Assembly: GCA_965203865.1 (NCBI GenBank)
Contig: OZ241916.1
Location: 2,418,001-2,482,000 of the forward strand
DNA from: G965200765 sp965203865
Lineage (GTDB): Bacteria > Pseudomonadota > Gammaproteobacteria > Arenicellales > JAJDZL01
Direction of reading: 5' to 3'
Length of the DNA stretch: 64,000 nt
This document shows positions 8,762 to 17,108 of the stretch, in pieces. Made by a program: the position numbers and the translations under genes. The stretch's first letter is position 1; each line of letters opens with the position of its first letter. The notes below the pieces were generated by a model. That model was not told the origin of the DNA, did no database searches, and worked only from the letters and a program-made list of their open reading frames with translations.

Positions 8762-9894
8762 TGGTAGTCCTCGTCCATAGCCTCAAACAATGAATCCATC
8801 ACCTTGTGCCTCTCTGTTGCAACGCGTTTGGCCTCAACTGAACTGGAACGATTTGCATAAACAGTACAAACTGGGTCTCCAGGTTCAAAAACCGCACCAA
8901 TATGCGGCCTGTCCTTGACCCAATTTTCAAATACATGTTTTTCGGGTATTCGCAATTGTCTTCTGGCATAAACAATCGAATGAGCTTTAAAAACTCCAAA
9001 ACTTGTTTGAGACGCCATTTCGTATTCACTGTTTCTGCAGGCATTGACATGCATTTGCAAATAGGAAGTTTTCCCCTCATGCAATTCAAACGTAGCGCCA
9101 GGCCGGGGATTTACTTCCAGCAAATACCATTGGTCACCGTCTATAACCAGGTCCAATGTGAACAGTCCCCTGAGTCCGAAGTGCATCGAAAGTGATTTTG
9201 CCGCTTGTTTGATCTCGTTTTTCACGATTGCATGAATTTCATCGGGCGAAATCGAAACAGCCCCTCCGTAGGCAAATTCACCGACAAACCAATTACTAGC
9301 GCACCACTGCTCTGAATAGCCGATTACAGTGCAATCACTTTTCGAAGAACAAATCGTTGCACTAATACTCCTTCCAGACTGATACCTTTGGTAGTATGCT
9401 TGTGCAGTGGCATCATCAGAATCATCCTGCAAACGCTTGATATGCGTTCCGCCACTTCCACCTGCCATTTTGACGATCCAGCCTTCCACTTCTTTCGGCG
9501 GGATTAACTGGGTTTCCGGAAAAGGTATTCCCAGCAGCTCAAGCGCATTAAAAAAAAACAAAGGCGAGCATATGCGGGACAATTTTTCGGGCTCGACTCC
9601 GCAAAGATCTCTATTTATTGTTATGGATTTCAGCAGTTCGGGATTGCATTCAAATCCACCGCCATACACAACAGACAACTTGCATTCGGGGTCAATTGAA
9701 TTTACTGCTTCAATCAGAGAAGCTTCTTCAAACCCGACTCCGTTGAATCCGGCAATCTTTGATTGACTTGCTGCCTGTACAGTGTCCTGGTCAGCAAACA
9801 AATCAACCGTACAGACTTCAATCCCTCCTTTTGCGGCAGATTCTGCCAAGGGTCGTACTGTTAATCCTACGAGAAGGCACTTATCCTGTTTCAC
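8758..9894 (-). CDS. ATP-grasp protein of H4MPT-dependent C1 clusters
   Basis: A 378-residue ATP-grasp enzyme. It has a glycine-rich KMAGGSGGTHI loop at about residue 148 and the metal and ATP motif YLLEVNPRPGATFELHE near residue 255. Proteins of this kind are conserved beside mtdB, mch and fhc in methylotrophs and are thought to help make the H4MPT or methanofuran-like cofactor; the exact reaction is not known to me. The ATG at 9894 overlaps the mtdB stop (ATGA), and its own stop overlaps the mch GTG, so it is inserted tightly in the operon. It is only distantly related to the second ATP-grasp protein at 6879-7763 and is not a duplicate. Confidence 0.75.
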   Translation of the reverse strand: MKQDKCLLVGLTVRPLAESAAKGGIEVCTVDLFADQDTVQAASQSKIAGFNGVGFEEASLIEAVNSIDPECKLSVVYGGGFECNPELLKSITINRDLCGVEPEKLSRICSPLFFFNALELLGIPFPETQLIPPKEVEGWIVKMAGGSGGTHIKRLQDDSDDATAQAYYQRYQSGRSISATICSSKSDCTVIGYSEQWCASNWFVGEFAYGGAVSISPDEIHAIVKNEIKQAAKSLSMHFGLRGLFTLDLVIDGDQWYLLEVNPRPGATFELHEGKTSYLQMHVNACRNSEYEMASQTSFGVFKAHSIVYARRQLRIPEKHVFENWVKDRPHIGAVFEPGDPVCTVYANRSSSVEAKRVATERHKVMDSLFEAMDEDYQ

Positions 9895-10784
9895 GCATTT
9901 TCTACTGCCAGTTCAAACACTTCGGAAAAATCAAAAACTATCGAACTCGGTGAATTCAACATTTTCTTGAATGCATTATATTGCGTATCGTATTTTACTT
10001 TGCCAATACCGAGCGCTCCAAGTGTCATGAACTCTTTTGACTCCACATCAATTGTAGCCCCGCTGTCCGTCACACCCACAAATTCCAGCCCGGACGGCGG
10101 CACAGCATTTACATCGGCCGCAATTAACAGTTTGCTTGCATGCCTGAGCATTTCATTGCTCAGTACCTGAACCCCGGCCTTCGCTGTACCGATAATGATT
10201 TCTGCATTGGACATTGCTTCAATTCTTTCTTCATCGCCAACAGCATTAATGGTTTGAATATTGGTATCGTATTTTTTTGAGAATTCCTGAACTGAACCAG
10301 ATTTTGCACCAGCTGTTAGCCTCACCAGCGTAGCCTGTGCGCCAAGTTTGCTTGCAAGGACCGTTGCACAAATCCCAACAGGTCCGCCGCCAAATATTTT
10401 TACAATCCGGTCCTGCATCCCTCGGCCATGCTGCCCTGCAAGCAGCTTGTCAATACAAGCAATCAATGCTCCCGACGTTGTATAGGCTCCATTCGGGTCA
10501 GCAAGTATGGACAGTTCAAAAGGCGGCACCATGGCAGTCCTCGCAGATGCCAGCATATCCGCCGCTACAACGACATCGTTTCCACCAATAAACATTCCAG
10601 TAATCGATGCTTTTTGGGGCGGCCTGGAAAAAATCGCATCCTGCACCAGATTCGCAATGCTGGAAACAGACGCATTCGTATAGGGAATCACCAGGCTATA
10701 GCCTGCATCTGCAGCCATGTTCACATCAAAGGGACTAATACTGCTTTCTGGTGTAACCATGTGAAGTACTGCTGGTCTACCCAT
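9891..10784 (-). CDS. mtdB: Methylene-tetrahydromethanopterin dehydrogenase
   Basis: MtdB oxidises methylene-H4MPT to methenyl-H4MPT with NAD(P). The 297-residue protein carries the family N-terminus (VLHMVTPESSISPFDVNMAADAGY, of which MVTPE and SPFDVNMA are most conserved), a Rossmann motif FGGGPVGICAT near 130-140, and the C-terminal SGATIDVESKEF and GIGKVKYDTQ. Its start at ATG 10784 has a strong AAGGAGAG site eight bases upstream. It follows mptG by 21 bp. It fills the NAD(P)H-generating step between the entry of C1 units and Mch. Confidence 0.93.
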   Translation of the reverse strand: MGRPAVLHMVTPESSISPFDVNMAADAGYSLVIPYTNASVSSIANLVQDAIFSRPPQKASITGMFIGGNDVVVAADMLASARTAMVPPFELSILADPNGAYTTSGALIACIDKLLAGQHGRGMQDRIVKIFGGGPVGICATVLASKLGAQATLVRLTAGAKSGSVQEFSKKYDTNIQTINAVGDEERIEAMSNAEIIIGTAKAGVQVLSNEMLRHASKLLIAADVNAVPPSGLEFVGVTDSGATIDVESKEFMTLGALGIGKVKYDTQYNAFKKMLNSPSSIVFDFSEVFELAVENA

Positions 10785-10805
10785 AAATTTGCTCTCCTTG
10801 TAGTA

Positions 10806-11846
10806 CTAAGCTGATTTTCGAACGCGACAGGTCGCTTCAATGGACTCTGCAGATATGGTTGCCCCTTTATTGCGAGGCTTGCAAATTTGAAACGCCAAAG
10901 TATCTCCAGTATTCCTTGAACGGAGCATTCGCACAAGGTCGGAAGCACTTTTATCGCTATCCGTAATCACGAATCCTGTCGGCCCCCACGAACTTTGACC
11001 GATCCCCGCGGCACCGTTGCGCAATGCAAACTCCAGCGCAGATGCTACGAGTTCGCTGGAATAGCGACCTCCCTGAACTGCAGAAAAATAATCGCCTACC
11101 TGCTTCTGGATCGAAGTAATTCCCTTGCCAAACGACAAAATATTCCCTGCTTTCAAAGCAGGAAGCACTTTGTATTCTAGTAATTGGTGTAATCTGCTGC
11201 TCAATTCTTCTGGAAATCCTTGAAGTGATTCAAATGCGGCTACTTCACGTTCACCATGCACCCCTTGCTTACGACCATCGTAGATTAGCACAATTCTCCA
11301 ATTGCCTGGATATGGCATTCGAATTGCTATTGGACGACAACCTTGGTCAACCGGGTCCTGATCAACCAGAAACCCGCCAGAATGAAAGGCTTCAGTACCA
11401 ATGCCGGACCGCTTTCCGCGACCGAGCAAGGTGGAGGCTTTTTCCGGTGCTACTGAAATTTCATACAGTGCGAAAATTGCAAATGCAACCCCGAGTGCAA
11501 GTTGGGTACCCGAACCTAGCCCGGCATGAGAAAGAATTTCTTCCCGGATCGATATTTCTATATTGTCGTTTGTGTTCAAATACTGTTTGACAGCTTTCAC
11601 ATAGCGATAAACCCGGTCCGACATGGGTGTCGGAGATGAACAAATCGATGCTTCAATGTCAAAGCACGGGCGATCAATTGCCAACCCCAATGCTCCGTAG
11701 CGCAAAGATTTGCTTGAATTGAGTCCAACAAACCCCAAGTGAAGCCGCGCCGGAGCCACTATCCTGACTTGCTGAGGCAAACGAACTGAATTTTCGGATC
11801 CAATTGTATTCATCCTTTCATTATAGGCACAGCGAGCGAACAACAT
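10806..11846 (-). CDS. mptG: Beta-ribofuranosylaminobenzene 5'-phosphate synthase (H4MPT biosynthesis)
   Basis: First committed enzyme of H4MPT synthesis: it joins phosphoribosyl pyrophosphate and 4-aminobenzoate with loss of CO2. The 346-residue protein belongs to the GHMP-kinase-like family, with the N-terminal VRIVAPARLHLGFVGLN, a glycine-rich LSHAGLGSGTQLALGVA loop near residue 110, and SGIGTEAFHSGGFLVD and GIGQSSWGPTGF motifs. It opens the minus-strand C1 operon and faces fhcB across 140 bp. ATG 11846 has GAAGG nine bases upstream; an inner ATG at 11813 directly follows AAAGG and would still leave the conserved domain whole. Confidence 0.9.
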   Translation of the reverse strand: MLFARCAYNERMNTIGSENSVRLPQQVRIVAPARLHLGFVGLNSSKSLRYGALGLAIDRPCFDIEASICSSPTPMSDRVYRYVKAVKQYLNTNDNIEISIREEILSHAGLGSGTQLALGVAFAIFALYEISVAPEKASTLLGRGKRSGIGTEAFHSGGFLVDQDPVDQGCRPIAIRMPYPGNWRIVLIYDGRKQGVHGEREVAAFESLQGFPEELSSRLHQLLEYKVLPALKAGNILSFGKGITSIQKQVGDYFSAVQGGRYSSELVASALEFALRNGAAGIGQSSWGPTGFVITDSDKSASDLVRMLRSRNTGDTLAFQICKPRNKGATISAESIEATCRVRKSA

Positions 11847-11986
11847 AACAGCATACCTTCAGAAAGTACAAAAAAATCTTCTGCTGGCGGTTGCCTTATG
11901 ATATTTGAACTTATTTCGTTGCTATATTTGAATACAATGTGTAAAACCGCAATCTTTTCATTATCGTACAACAATTTTGTCCCGTA
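11847..11986. promoter_or_regulatory. Divergent intergenic region of the C1 cluster
   Basis: 140 bp between mptG (minus) and fhcB (plus) must hold promoters for both C1 operons. I see a TACAAT at 11933-11938 and AT-rich stretches, but no pair of -35 and -10 boxes with proper spacing, so no promoter is assigned. Confidence 0.4.
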
Positions 11987-13273
11987 ATGGTTCTAATCAG
12001 CAAAAAGAAGAGCAGCAACGAATTTGCAGATGTTGTGTGTCCATTCTGTGGCTTGCTTTGCGATGATTTGATTGTCAATATTGACAATGGGAACTTGTCC
12101 ATGAACTTCCCGGATTGCAAGCTTGCAGAACAACGGTTCACTTCGACTTTTCGGCCAGCAAGTTATTCTTGCCATGCAAACGGAACAAAATGCGAATTCA
12201 ACGAAGCGGTTGAAATAGCCGCCCACCTGCTGACTCAGGCAGAGTTTCCTGTGATTTGCGGTGTCATGAGCGATGTAAGCGGAGCCAGGGCCGCTGTTGA
12301 ACTCTCGGACATTGCCGGTGCGGTGATAGATGTTCAGGGAAACCATGCTTTTCACAGAAATTCATCCCGTATGCAAAGAAGCGGATACTACCATTCAACA
12401 ATAACCGAAATCAGAAATAGAGCGGATCTAATTGTTCTGATTGGCAACGACATTTCTGTTCGCTTCCCCCGACTGCTGGATTCACTTGTGCCTGACAGAT
12501 CCTGCCTGCTTCCGGACGAAATGCCCCGTCAAGTTGTTTTCGTCGGCTCCAGCATGCCGCCTATCGCAACAACCAAAAGCAATCGTTTGAAAACAGACTG
12601 TATCCAGTGTGAACTTGGGGAAGTTACCAGTCTAATCTCGATTCTTGCAAGAAAACTGAAAGGCACCTCTTCACAAGTCGATAGTGTTCTTTGCAAAAAT
12701 TCCCTTGCTTCGCTAAATGAACTTGCCAACCAGTTCAGCAAGGCGAATTATTCGGTAATTGCCTGGTCGGCTGAAGAGTTTGATTTTCCGCTTGGAGAGT
12801 TGGCACTAGATGCGCTTGCAGAATTGATTGATACAGTGAATAAAGAAAAACGCTGCTCTGGCTTGTCCTTGAGCCGTCTGCCCTCCACTGTAACTGCCAA
12901 CCTTGTCAGCACTTGGCAAACCGGCAATCCCACTCCATTGAGCTTTCGCAGCGGTGCGCCGGAATTTCGCGGGCGACATTTTTCCCTGGATTCGCTAGTT
13001 GACCGAGACGAGGTTGACCTGCTAGTCTGGGTCGGCGGTCTGGAAGAGACAATCGACCTTCCTGATACAGAAATTGATACCGTAGTCATCAGCCCTTTGT
13101 ATTCCCCTGCTTCAAGTGTTTATATTCCCGTTGGAATACCCGGCATTGATCACAGAGGACACCTGTTTCGAACAGACCAGGTTGTACCGCTTTATTTACA
13201 GTCGCTACGAGACAGCAGTCTCCCCTCGGCATCCAAGGCAGTAAAAGTAATTATCAAAACATTGAAAAATTAA
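11987..13273 (+). CDS. fhcB: Formyltransferase/hydrolase complex subunit B (formylmethanofuran dehydrogenase-like)
   Basis: FhcB is the subunit related to the tungsten/molybdenum subunit FwdB of methanogens. In bacteria it has lost redox activity and serves as scaffold of the Fhc complex, which releases formate from formyl-H4MPT. The 428-residue protein keeps the N-terminal CPFCGLLCDD (C18, C21, C25), followed by molybdopterin-oxidoreductase-like segments such as VICGVMSD and LIVLIGND. I see no obvious Mo/W-ligating cysteine or selenocysteine, as expected of the bacterial type. It is first of fhcBADC; the stop overlaps the fhcA start by one base (TAATG). The start ATG 11987 has no strong ribosome site. 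Confidence 0.88.
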   Translation: MVLISKKKSSNEFADVVCPFCGLLCDDLIVNIDNGNLSMNFPDCKLAEQRFTSTFRPASYSCHANGTKCEFNEAVEIAAHLLTQAEFPVICGVMSDVSGARAAVELSDIAGAVIDVQGNHAFHRNSSRMQRSGYYHSTITEIRNRADLIVLIGNDISVRFPRLLDSLVPDRSCLLPDEMPRQVVFVGSSMPPIATTKSNRLKTDCIQCELGEVTSLISILARKLKGTSSQVDSVLCKNSLASLNELANQFSKANYSVIAWSAEEFDFPLGELALDALAELIDTVNKEKRCSGLSLSRLPSTVTANLVSTWQTGNPTPLSFRSGAPEFRGRHFSLDSLVDRDEVDLLVWVGGLEETIDLPDTEIDTVVISPLYSPASSVYIPVGIPGIDHRGHLFRTDQVVPLYLQSLRDSSLPSASKAVKVIIKTLKN

Positions 13274-14943
13274 TGTACACAAAAATCAAAGGCGGAACCG
13301 TTTACGATCCGATCAACAACTGCAACGGTGTTGTCAAAGACCTGTTGATCTGGAACGGCAAAATAGTGGAGCGAATTCCTCAAAGTGCGACCGCAGGCCA
13401 GATCATTGATGCAACAGGTCAAATCGTCATGCCTGGAGGCATCGACATTCATACACATATCGGCGGCGGAAAAAACAATATTGCCCGGCTAATGATGACG
13501 GAAGACAGCGAAGCACACCCGGTTTGCCGAAAGGGGGAGCTTCGGTCCGGTTCTGGGAAAATCGCTCCATCAACATTTATAACCGGTTACGAATACGCCC
13601 GACTTGGCTATACGATGGGATTCGAACCCGCAGTTTTACCATCCAATGCACGGCAAGCCCACATGGAAATGGCAGACACACCGTTGCTGGACACAGGGGG
13701 CTATCTTGTTCTTGGAAACAACGAGCATTTACTGCAAATGCTGTCAAAAAAGGAAGACCCGAAAAAAATACGCGATTTTGTTGCATGGATGATTGAAGCT
13801 ACGCAGTGCATCGCCGTCAAGGCTGTCAATCCCGGGGGGATCAGTGCTTTCAAGTTCAACCAGCGTGCACTTGATGTTGATGAGCAAAACAGGCATTACG
13901 GAATTACACCGGCACAAATTGTAAGAGCACTCAGCGACGCATTGACTGAATTGAACATCCCCCATCCGCTGCATGTACATTGCAGTAATCTGGGAGTACC
14001 CGGCAATGCAACGTCAACGCTTGAAACAATAAAAGCCACTGACGGAAGGCCCATCCACTTGGCGCATGTTCAGTTTCACAGCTACGGCAGGCAGGGAAAA
14101 AAGAAATTTTCTTCTGCTGCCCGAATGATTGCAGAATATGTCAATGCTCACCCTGAAGTTTCGGTTGATGTCGGACACATCATGTTTGGGCAAACTGTAA
14201 CTATTTCCGCGGACATCATGCACCAGTACCGCAACAAGAAGTTCGCCTCTCCGCGTAAAACCGCCTATGTTGACATTGAATGCGAAGAAGGATGCGGTGT
14301 TGTTCCTTTCCGATACGAATCAAGGCAATTCGCAAATGCGTTGCAATGGGCAGTTGGACTGGAGTTGTTCTTGCTAATCAAGAATCCTTGGCAGGTGTTT
14401 CTAACAACTGACCATCCGAACGGCGCATCGTTTACGGCTTATCCACACTTGATTCGCCTGCTTATGGATAGAAGCTATCGCAATGACATGCTCTCCAGAT
14501 TGAATCCGCTGGCGGTTCGCCAATGCGAACTTGGTGAACTGAACAGGGAATACTCGCTGAATGATATTGCTGTAATTTCACGGGCGGGTCCAGCAAAGTC
14601 TCTCGGTCTTGCAGACCGAGGTCACTTGGGGCCGGGTGCGGTTGCCGATATTGCAGTCTATCGACCGAATGGAAACTGGGAAGAAGTATTTCGCAACGCA
14701 TCGCTTGTCATCAAGGACGGTGAAACTGTCGTTAAAAACGGGGAGGTGGTAAAAATCGTTTCAGGGAGAACCCATACAGCCAGAGCCGAATACGACGGCA
14801 GTATCGAACAATCGATTGAATACTTGTTTAACAACTATCGTTTGCCCCGGTTTTCAAACTTCGGTATTTCAGACGATGAAATGTCAAACCACATTGGCTC
14901 GGACGTAGTGCGAAATCCTTGTCGAAGGGTAGCAGATTCATGA
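13273..14943 (+). CDS. fhcA: Formyltransferase/hydrolase complex subunit A (amidohydrolase)
   Basis: FhcA is the hydrolytic subunit that frees formate from the formylated carrier. The 556-residue amidohydrolase-fold protein has the HxH metal motif DIHTHIGGG (H60, H62), the HVHCSNLGVPGN segment, HLAHVQFHSYG and a TTDHPNG aspartate site, which together form the dinuclear metal centre. The C-terminal LGLADRGHLGPGAVADIAVY is the usual closing beta-sandwich of amidohydrolases. Length and motif order match the family. It is coupled to fhcB before it and shares ATGA with fhcD after it. Confidence 0.94.
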   Translation: MYTKIKGGTVYDPINNCNGVVKDLLIWNGKIVERIPQSATAGQIIDATGQIVMPGGIDIHTHIGGGKNNIARLMMTEDSEAHPVCRKGELRSGSGKIAPSTFITGYEYARLGYTMGFEPAVLPSNARQAHMEMADTPLLDTGGYLVLGNNEHLLQMLSKKEDPKKIRDFVAWMIEATQCIAVKAVNPGGISAFKFNQRALDVDEQNRHYGITPAQIVRALSDALTELNIPHPLHVHCSNLGVPGNATSTLETIKATDGRPIHLAHVQFHSYGRQGKKKFSSAARMIAEYVNAHPEVSVDVGHIMFGQTVTISADIMHQYRNKKFASPRKTAYVDIECEEGCGVVPFRYESRQFANALQWAVGLELFLLIKNPWQVFLTTDHPNGASFTAYPHLIRLLMDRSYRNDMLSRLNPLAVRQCELGELNREYSLNDIAVISRAGPAKSLGLADRGHLGPGAVADIAVYRPNGNWEEVFRNASLVIKDGETVVKNGEVVKIVSGRTHTARAEYDGSIEQSIEYLFNNYRLPRFSNFGISDDEMSNHIGSDVVRNPCRRVADS

Positions 14944-15836
14944 AATTAAACGGAGTCAAAATTGAAAACACATTTGCCGAAGCATTTCCCATGGTCGCAA
15001 CACGTGTGTTGGTCACAGCATGCAATAAAAAGTGGGTGCGGCATGCTACAGACTCGATCACAGGGTTCGCCACATCAGTGATTGCATGCGGAATAGAGGC
15101 CGGAGTAGAAAATTTGCTCGCTCCCGAGCAAACTCCCGACGGAAGAGCAGGTGCATCGGTGATGATTTTTTCAATGTCTGCCAAGGTGCTGCAGGACAAG
15201 CTTCGAGACAGGATCGGGCAATGCGTACTGACTTCTCCGACAAGCGCAGTATATTCTGGAATGGACAACGGCACTCCTTTGGCATTGGGAAATTCCATTC
15301 GATACTTTGGTGACGGCTACCAGATTTCCAAAAAAATGGGGGCGAAACGATTCTGGAGAATTCCCGTAATGGACGGCGAGTTTATCTGCGAAGACACAAC
15401 CCACAGTGTTGATGCAATCGGCGGCGGTAATTTATTGATAATCGCTACCGATATTGACACAGCTTTGAAGGCAGCTGAACGCGCTGTGAAAGCGATTTCC
15501 AAGTTTAACGATGTAATCACTCCGTTTCCGGGTGGTGTTGTTCGCTCAGGCTCAAAGGTGGGATCAAAATACAAGGCACTAATAGCTTCAACCAATGATG
15601 CCTATTGTCCAACTCTTCGGGGACTGGTGGATTCACGCTTGCCTGACAATGCCGGGGCTGTGCTAGAAATTGTGATCGACGGCTTAACCAGGCGTTCCAT
15701 ATCCGATGCAATGAAAGGTGGTATCAAAGCAGTTTGTAAAACTGAAAGCAACCGCGGGGTAATTGCAATTTCGGCATCCAATTTCGGTGGAAAACTTGGC
15801 AAGCACCACTTTCATCTGCACGAGGTATTAAATTGA
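14940..15836 (+). CDS. fhcD: Formylmethanofuran-tetrahydromethanopterin formyltransferase
   Basis: FhcD (Ftr) moves the formyl group from formyl-H4MPT to the methanofuran-like cofactor held by FhcA. The 298-residue protein is conserved end to end, with IENTFAEAFPM at the N-terminus, TDSITGFATSVIACGIEAG, and RIPVMDGEF and PFPGGVVRSGSKVGSKY further on. I start at ATG 14940, which shares its TGA with fhcA, rather than at an upstream TTG-type start seven codons earlier, because MKLNGVKIENTF is the family N-terminus. The gene ends with TTGA overlap into fhcC. Confidence 0.94.
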   Translation: MKLNGVKIENTFAEAFPMVATRVLVTACNKKWVRHATDSITGFATSVIACGIEAGVENLLAPEQTPDGRAGASVMIFSMSAKVLQDKLRDRIGQCVLTSPTSAVYSGMDNGTPLALGNSIRYFGDGYQISKKMGAKRFWRIPVMDGEFICEDTTHSVDAIGGGNLLIIATDIDTALKAAERAVKAISKFNDVITPFPGGVVRSGSKVGSKYKALIASTNDAYCPTLRGLVDSRLPDNAGAVLEIVIDGLTRRSISDAMKGGIKAVCKTESNRGVIAISASNFGGKLGKHHFHLHEVLN

Positions 15837-16648
15837 AACCAATGATTTTTCGATTGCGGGATGGTGTGTGCGTGCCTGTCGACATGCAATCTTTGGTTCC
15901 GAATTTACTGCTGAACAAATCAATTCGGGAAATTGGTCATTTGGAAATCCTTGCTGGAACAAAGTGGACACAAGTCGGAGAATTATTCCAAATATCTGGC
16001 GAGGACTGCCGAAATTTGGTAATTGAAAACTCAACAATGCGTCTGGAGCGGGTTGGTTCTAAAATGTCTTCCGGTTCAATCAATGTTTTTGGAAGCATCG
16101 GCGCCTTCGCCGGTCAGTTCATGCAAGGCGGCAAACTTACTATCAATGGTTCGACAGGCAGCTATGCAGCCATGTCCATGCGTGGCGGAACTATTGATAT
16201 TCAGGGCAGTACAGGCGATTTTCTTGGAGCGGACGCACCCGGAAGTAAAGTCGGAATGAACGGTGGTATCGTTTTGGTGAGAGGCGATGCCGGTAAACGA
16301 GCGGCAAATCGAATGCGGCGAGGCCTTGTGGTTATTCAGGGAAATACTGGAATCGGTCCATGCTCTGGAATAATTGCGGGGACGGTTGTTTTGCTGGGCG
16401 ACAGGGTGGTAAAGCCGGGAATTCGCATGAAGCGGGGAACCATTGTGGTTGCAAACCAGCCAGAAATTGAACCTGCTACATTTATTGAACAAGGGAGAAT
16501 GAATCTTTTGTATCTTGCTCTCCTGAAAAAACAGATGCAAGAGTTGTTGCCGGGTTTCAACCTACTGAAAATCGGAGAAAGAATGAATCGTTACACAGGC
16601 GATATCTCCTGCGGGGGAATTGGTGAAATCCTTGTTTCTTGCAGGTAG
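15833..16648 (+). CDS. fhcC: Formyltransferase/hydrolase complex subunit C
   Basis: A 271-residue beta-helix protein with repeated GxxGxxxGxxMxxGxIxxxG turns between about 75 and 210, the fold shared by FwdC and the glutamate synthase C-terminal domain. In the Fhc complex it holds the other subunits together and may bind the polyglutamate arm of the cofactor. TTG 15833 is chosen because GAGG (15822-15825) lies seven bases upstream and the codon overlaps the fhcD stop; the next ATG at 15842 is too far from it. It closes the plus-strand operon and converges with the small zapG-like gene 12 bp later. Confidence 0.9.
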   Translation: MKPMIFRLRDGVCVPVDMQSLVPNLLLNKSIREIGHLEILAGTKWTQVGELFQISGEDCRNLVIENSTMRLERVGSKMSSGSINVFGSIGAFAGQFMQGGKLTINGSTGSYAAMSMRGGTIDIQGSTGDFLGADAPGSKVGMNGGIVLVRGDAGKRAANRMRRGLVVIQGNTGIGPCSGIIAGTVVLLGDRVVKPGIRMKRGTIVVANQPEIEPATFIEQGRMNLLYLALLKKQMQELLPGFNLLKIGERMNRYTGDISCGGIGEILVSCR

Positions 16649-16660
16649 CTGAAACAGAAT

Positions 16661-17017
16661 TCAGAGGCTGTCTTTCGGTTTTTTATCAAATTCTTTATCA
16701 CTATCGCCGGGTTTCGCCAAAGTTTTTACAGTCTGGGTCAATAAACCATCCGAATTTTCATCGTTGCTGCAAAGCTCTCTCACTCCGCTCGCAACAGTTC
16801 TATACAGTTTCTGCTGGGTTTTATCAATGTCGCTAAGCAAATCAACCGTGCTAACAAAATGCTCGCGTACATTTTCGCGGTATTCCTTGTATTCAGTTTG
16901 CAAATCCTCAAGGTGTTTTTTGGAGGTGTCATCCTTATAGTAGAATTTCGCAATCAGAAACCCGGCTACAAACCCAACACCCAGTCCTGCAGTGATGAGA
17001 ATAATTACATTGCCCAT
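16661..17017 (-). CDS. zapG: DUF1043 (YhcB/ZapG-like) inner-membrane cell-envelope protein
   Basis: A 118-residue protein with one N-terminal membrane helix (VIILITAGLGVGFVAGFLIA, residues 4-23) and a cytoplasmic coiled-coil-like part rich in Lys and Glu. This layout and the segment EYRENVREHFVSTVDLLSDI match the YhcB/DUF1043 family of Gammaproteobacteria, linked to cell division and envelope growth. The C-terminus is charged and probably disordered. It lies 91 bp after aprA on the same strand and may be read with it, though the functions seem unrelated. Confidence 0.8.
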   Translation of the reverse strand: MGNVIILITAGLGVGFVAGFLIAKFYYKDDTSKKHLEDLQTEYKEYRENVREHFVSTVDLLSDIDKTQQKLYRTVASGVRELCSNDENSDGLLTQTVKTLAKPGDSDKEFDKKPKDSL

Positions 17018-17108
17018 AATCTTTTTGCAGTCAACATGAGTTCTTCAGCCAGACTTGCCGGGGAACCCATGCACTACATTTCAATAATTTTCACATTGAT
17101 CAAATTTT

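Noticed and set aside
9549..9559. A run of nine As as a possible slippage site
   Set aside because: It encodes the natural LFFFN stretch of the ATP-grasp protein and is short for A/T tracts; no sign of a regulatory role.
13612..13640. tRNA-like T-arm string (GGGATTCGAACCC)
   Set aside because: It lies inside the conserved fhcA coding sequence and no acceptor, D or anticodon stems can be built around it.
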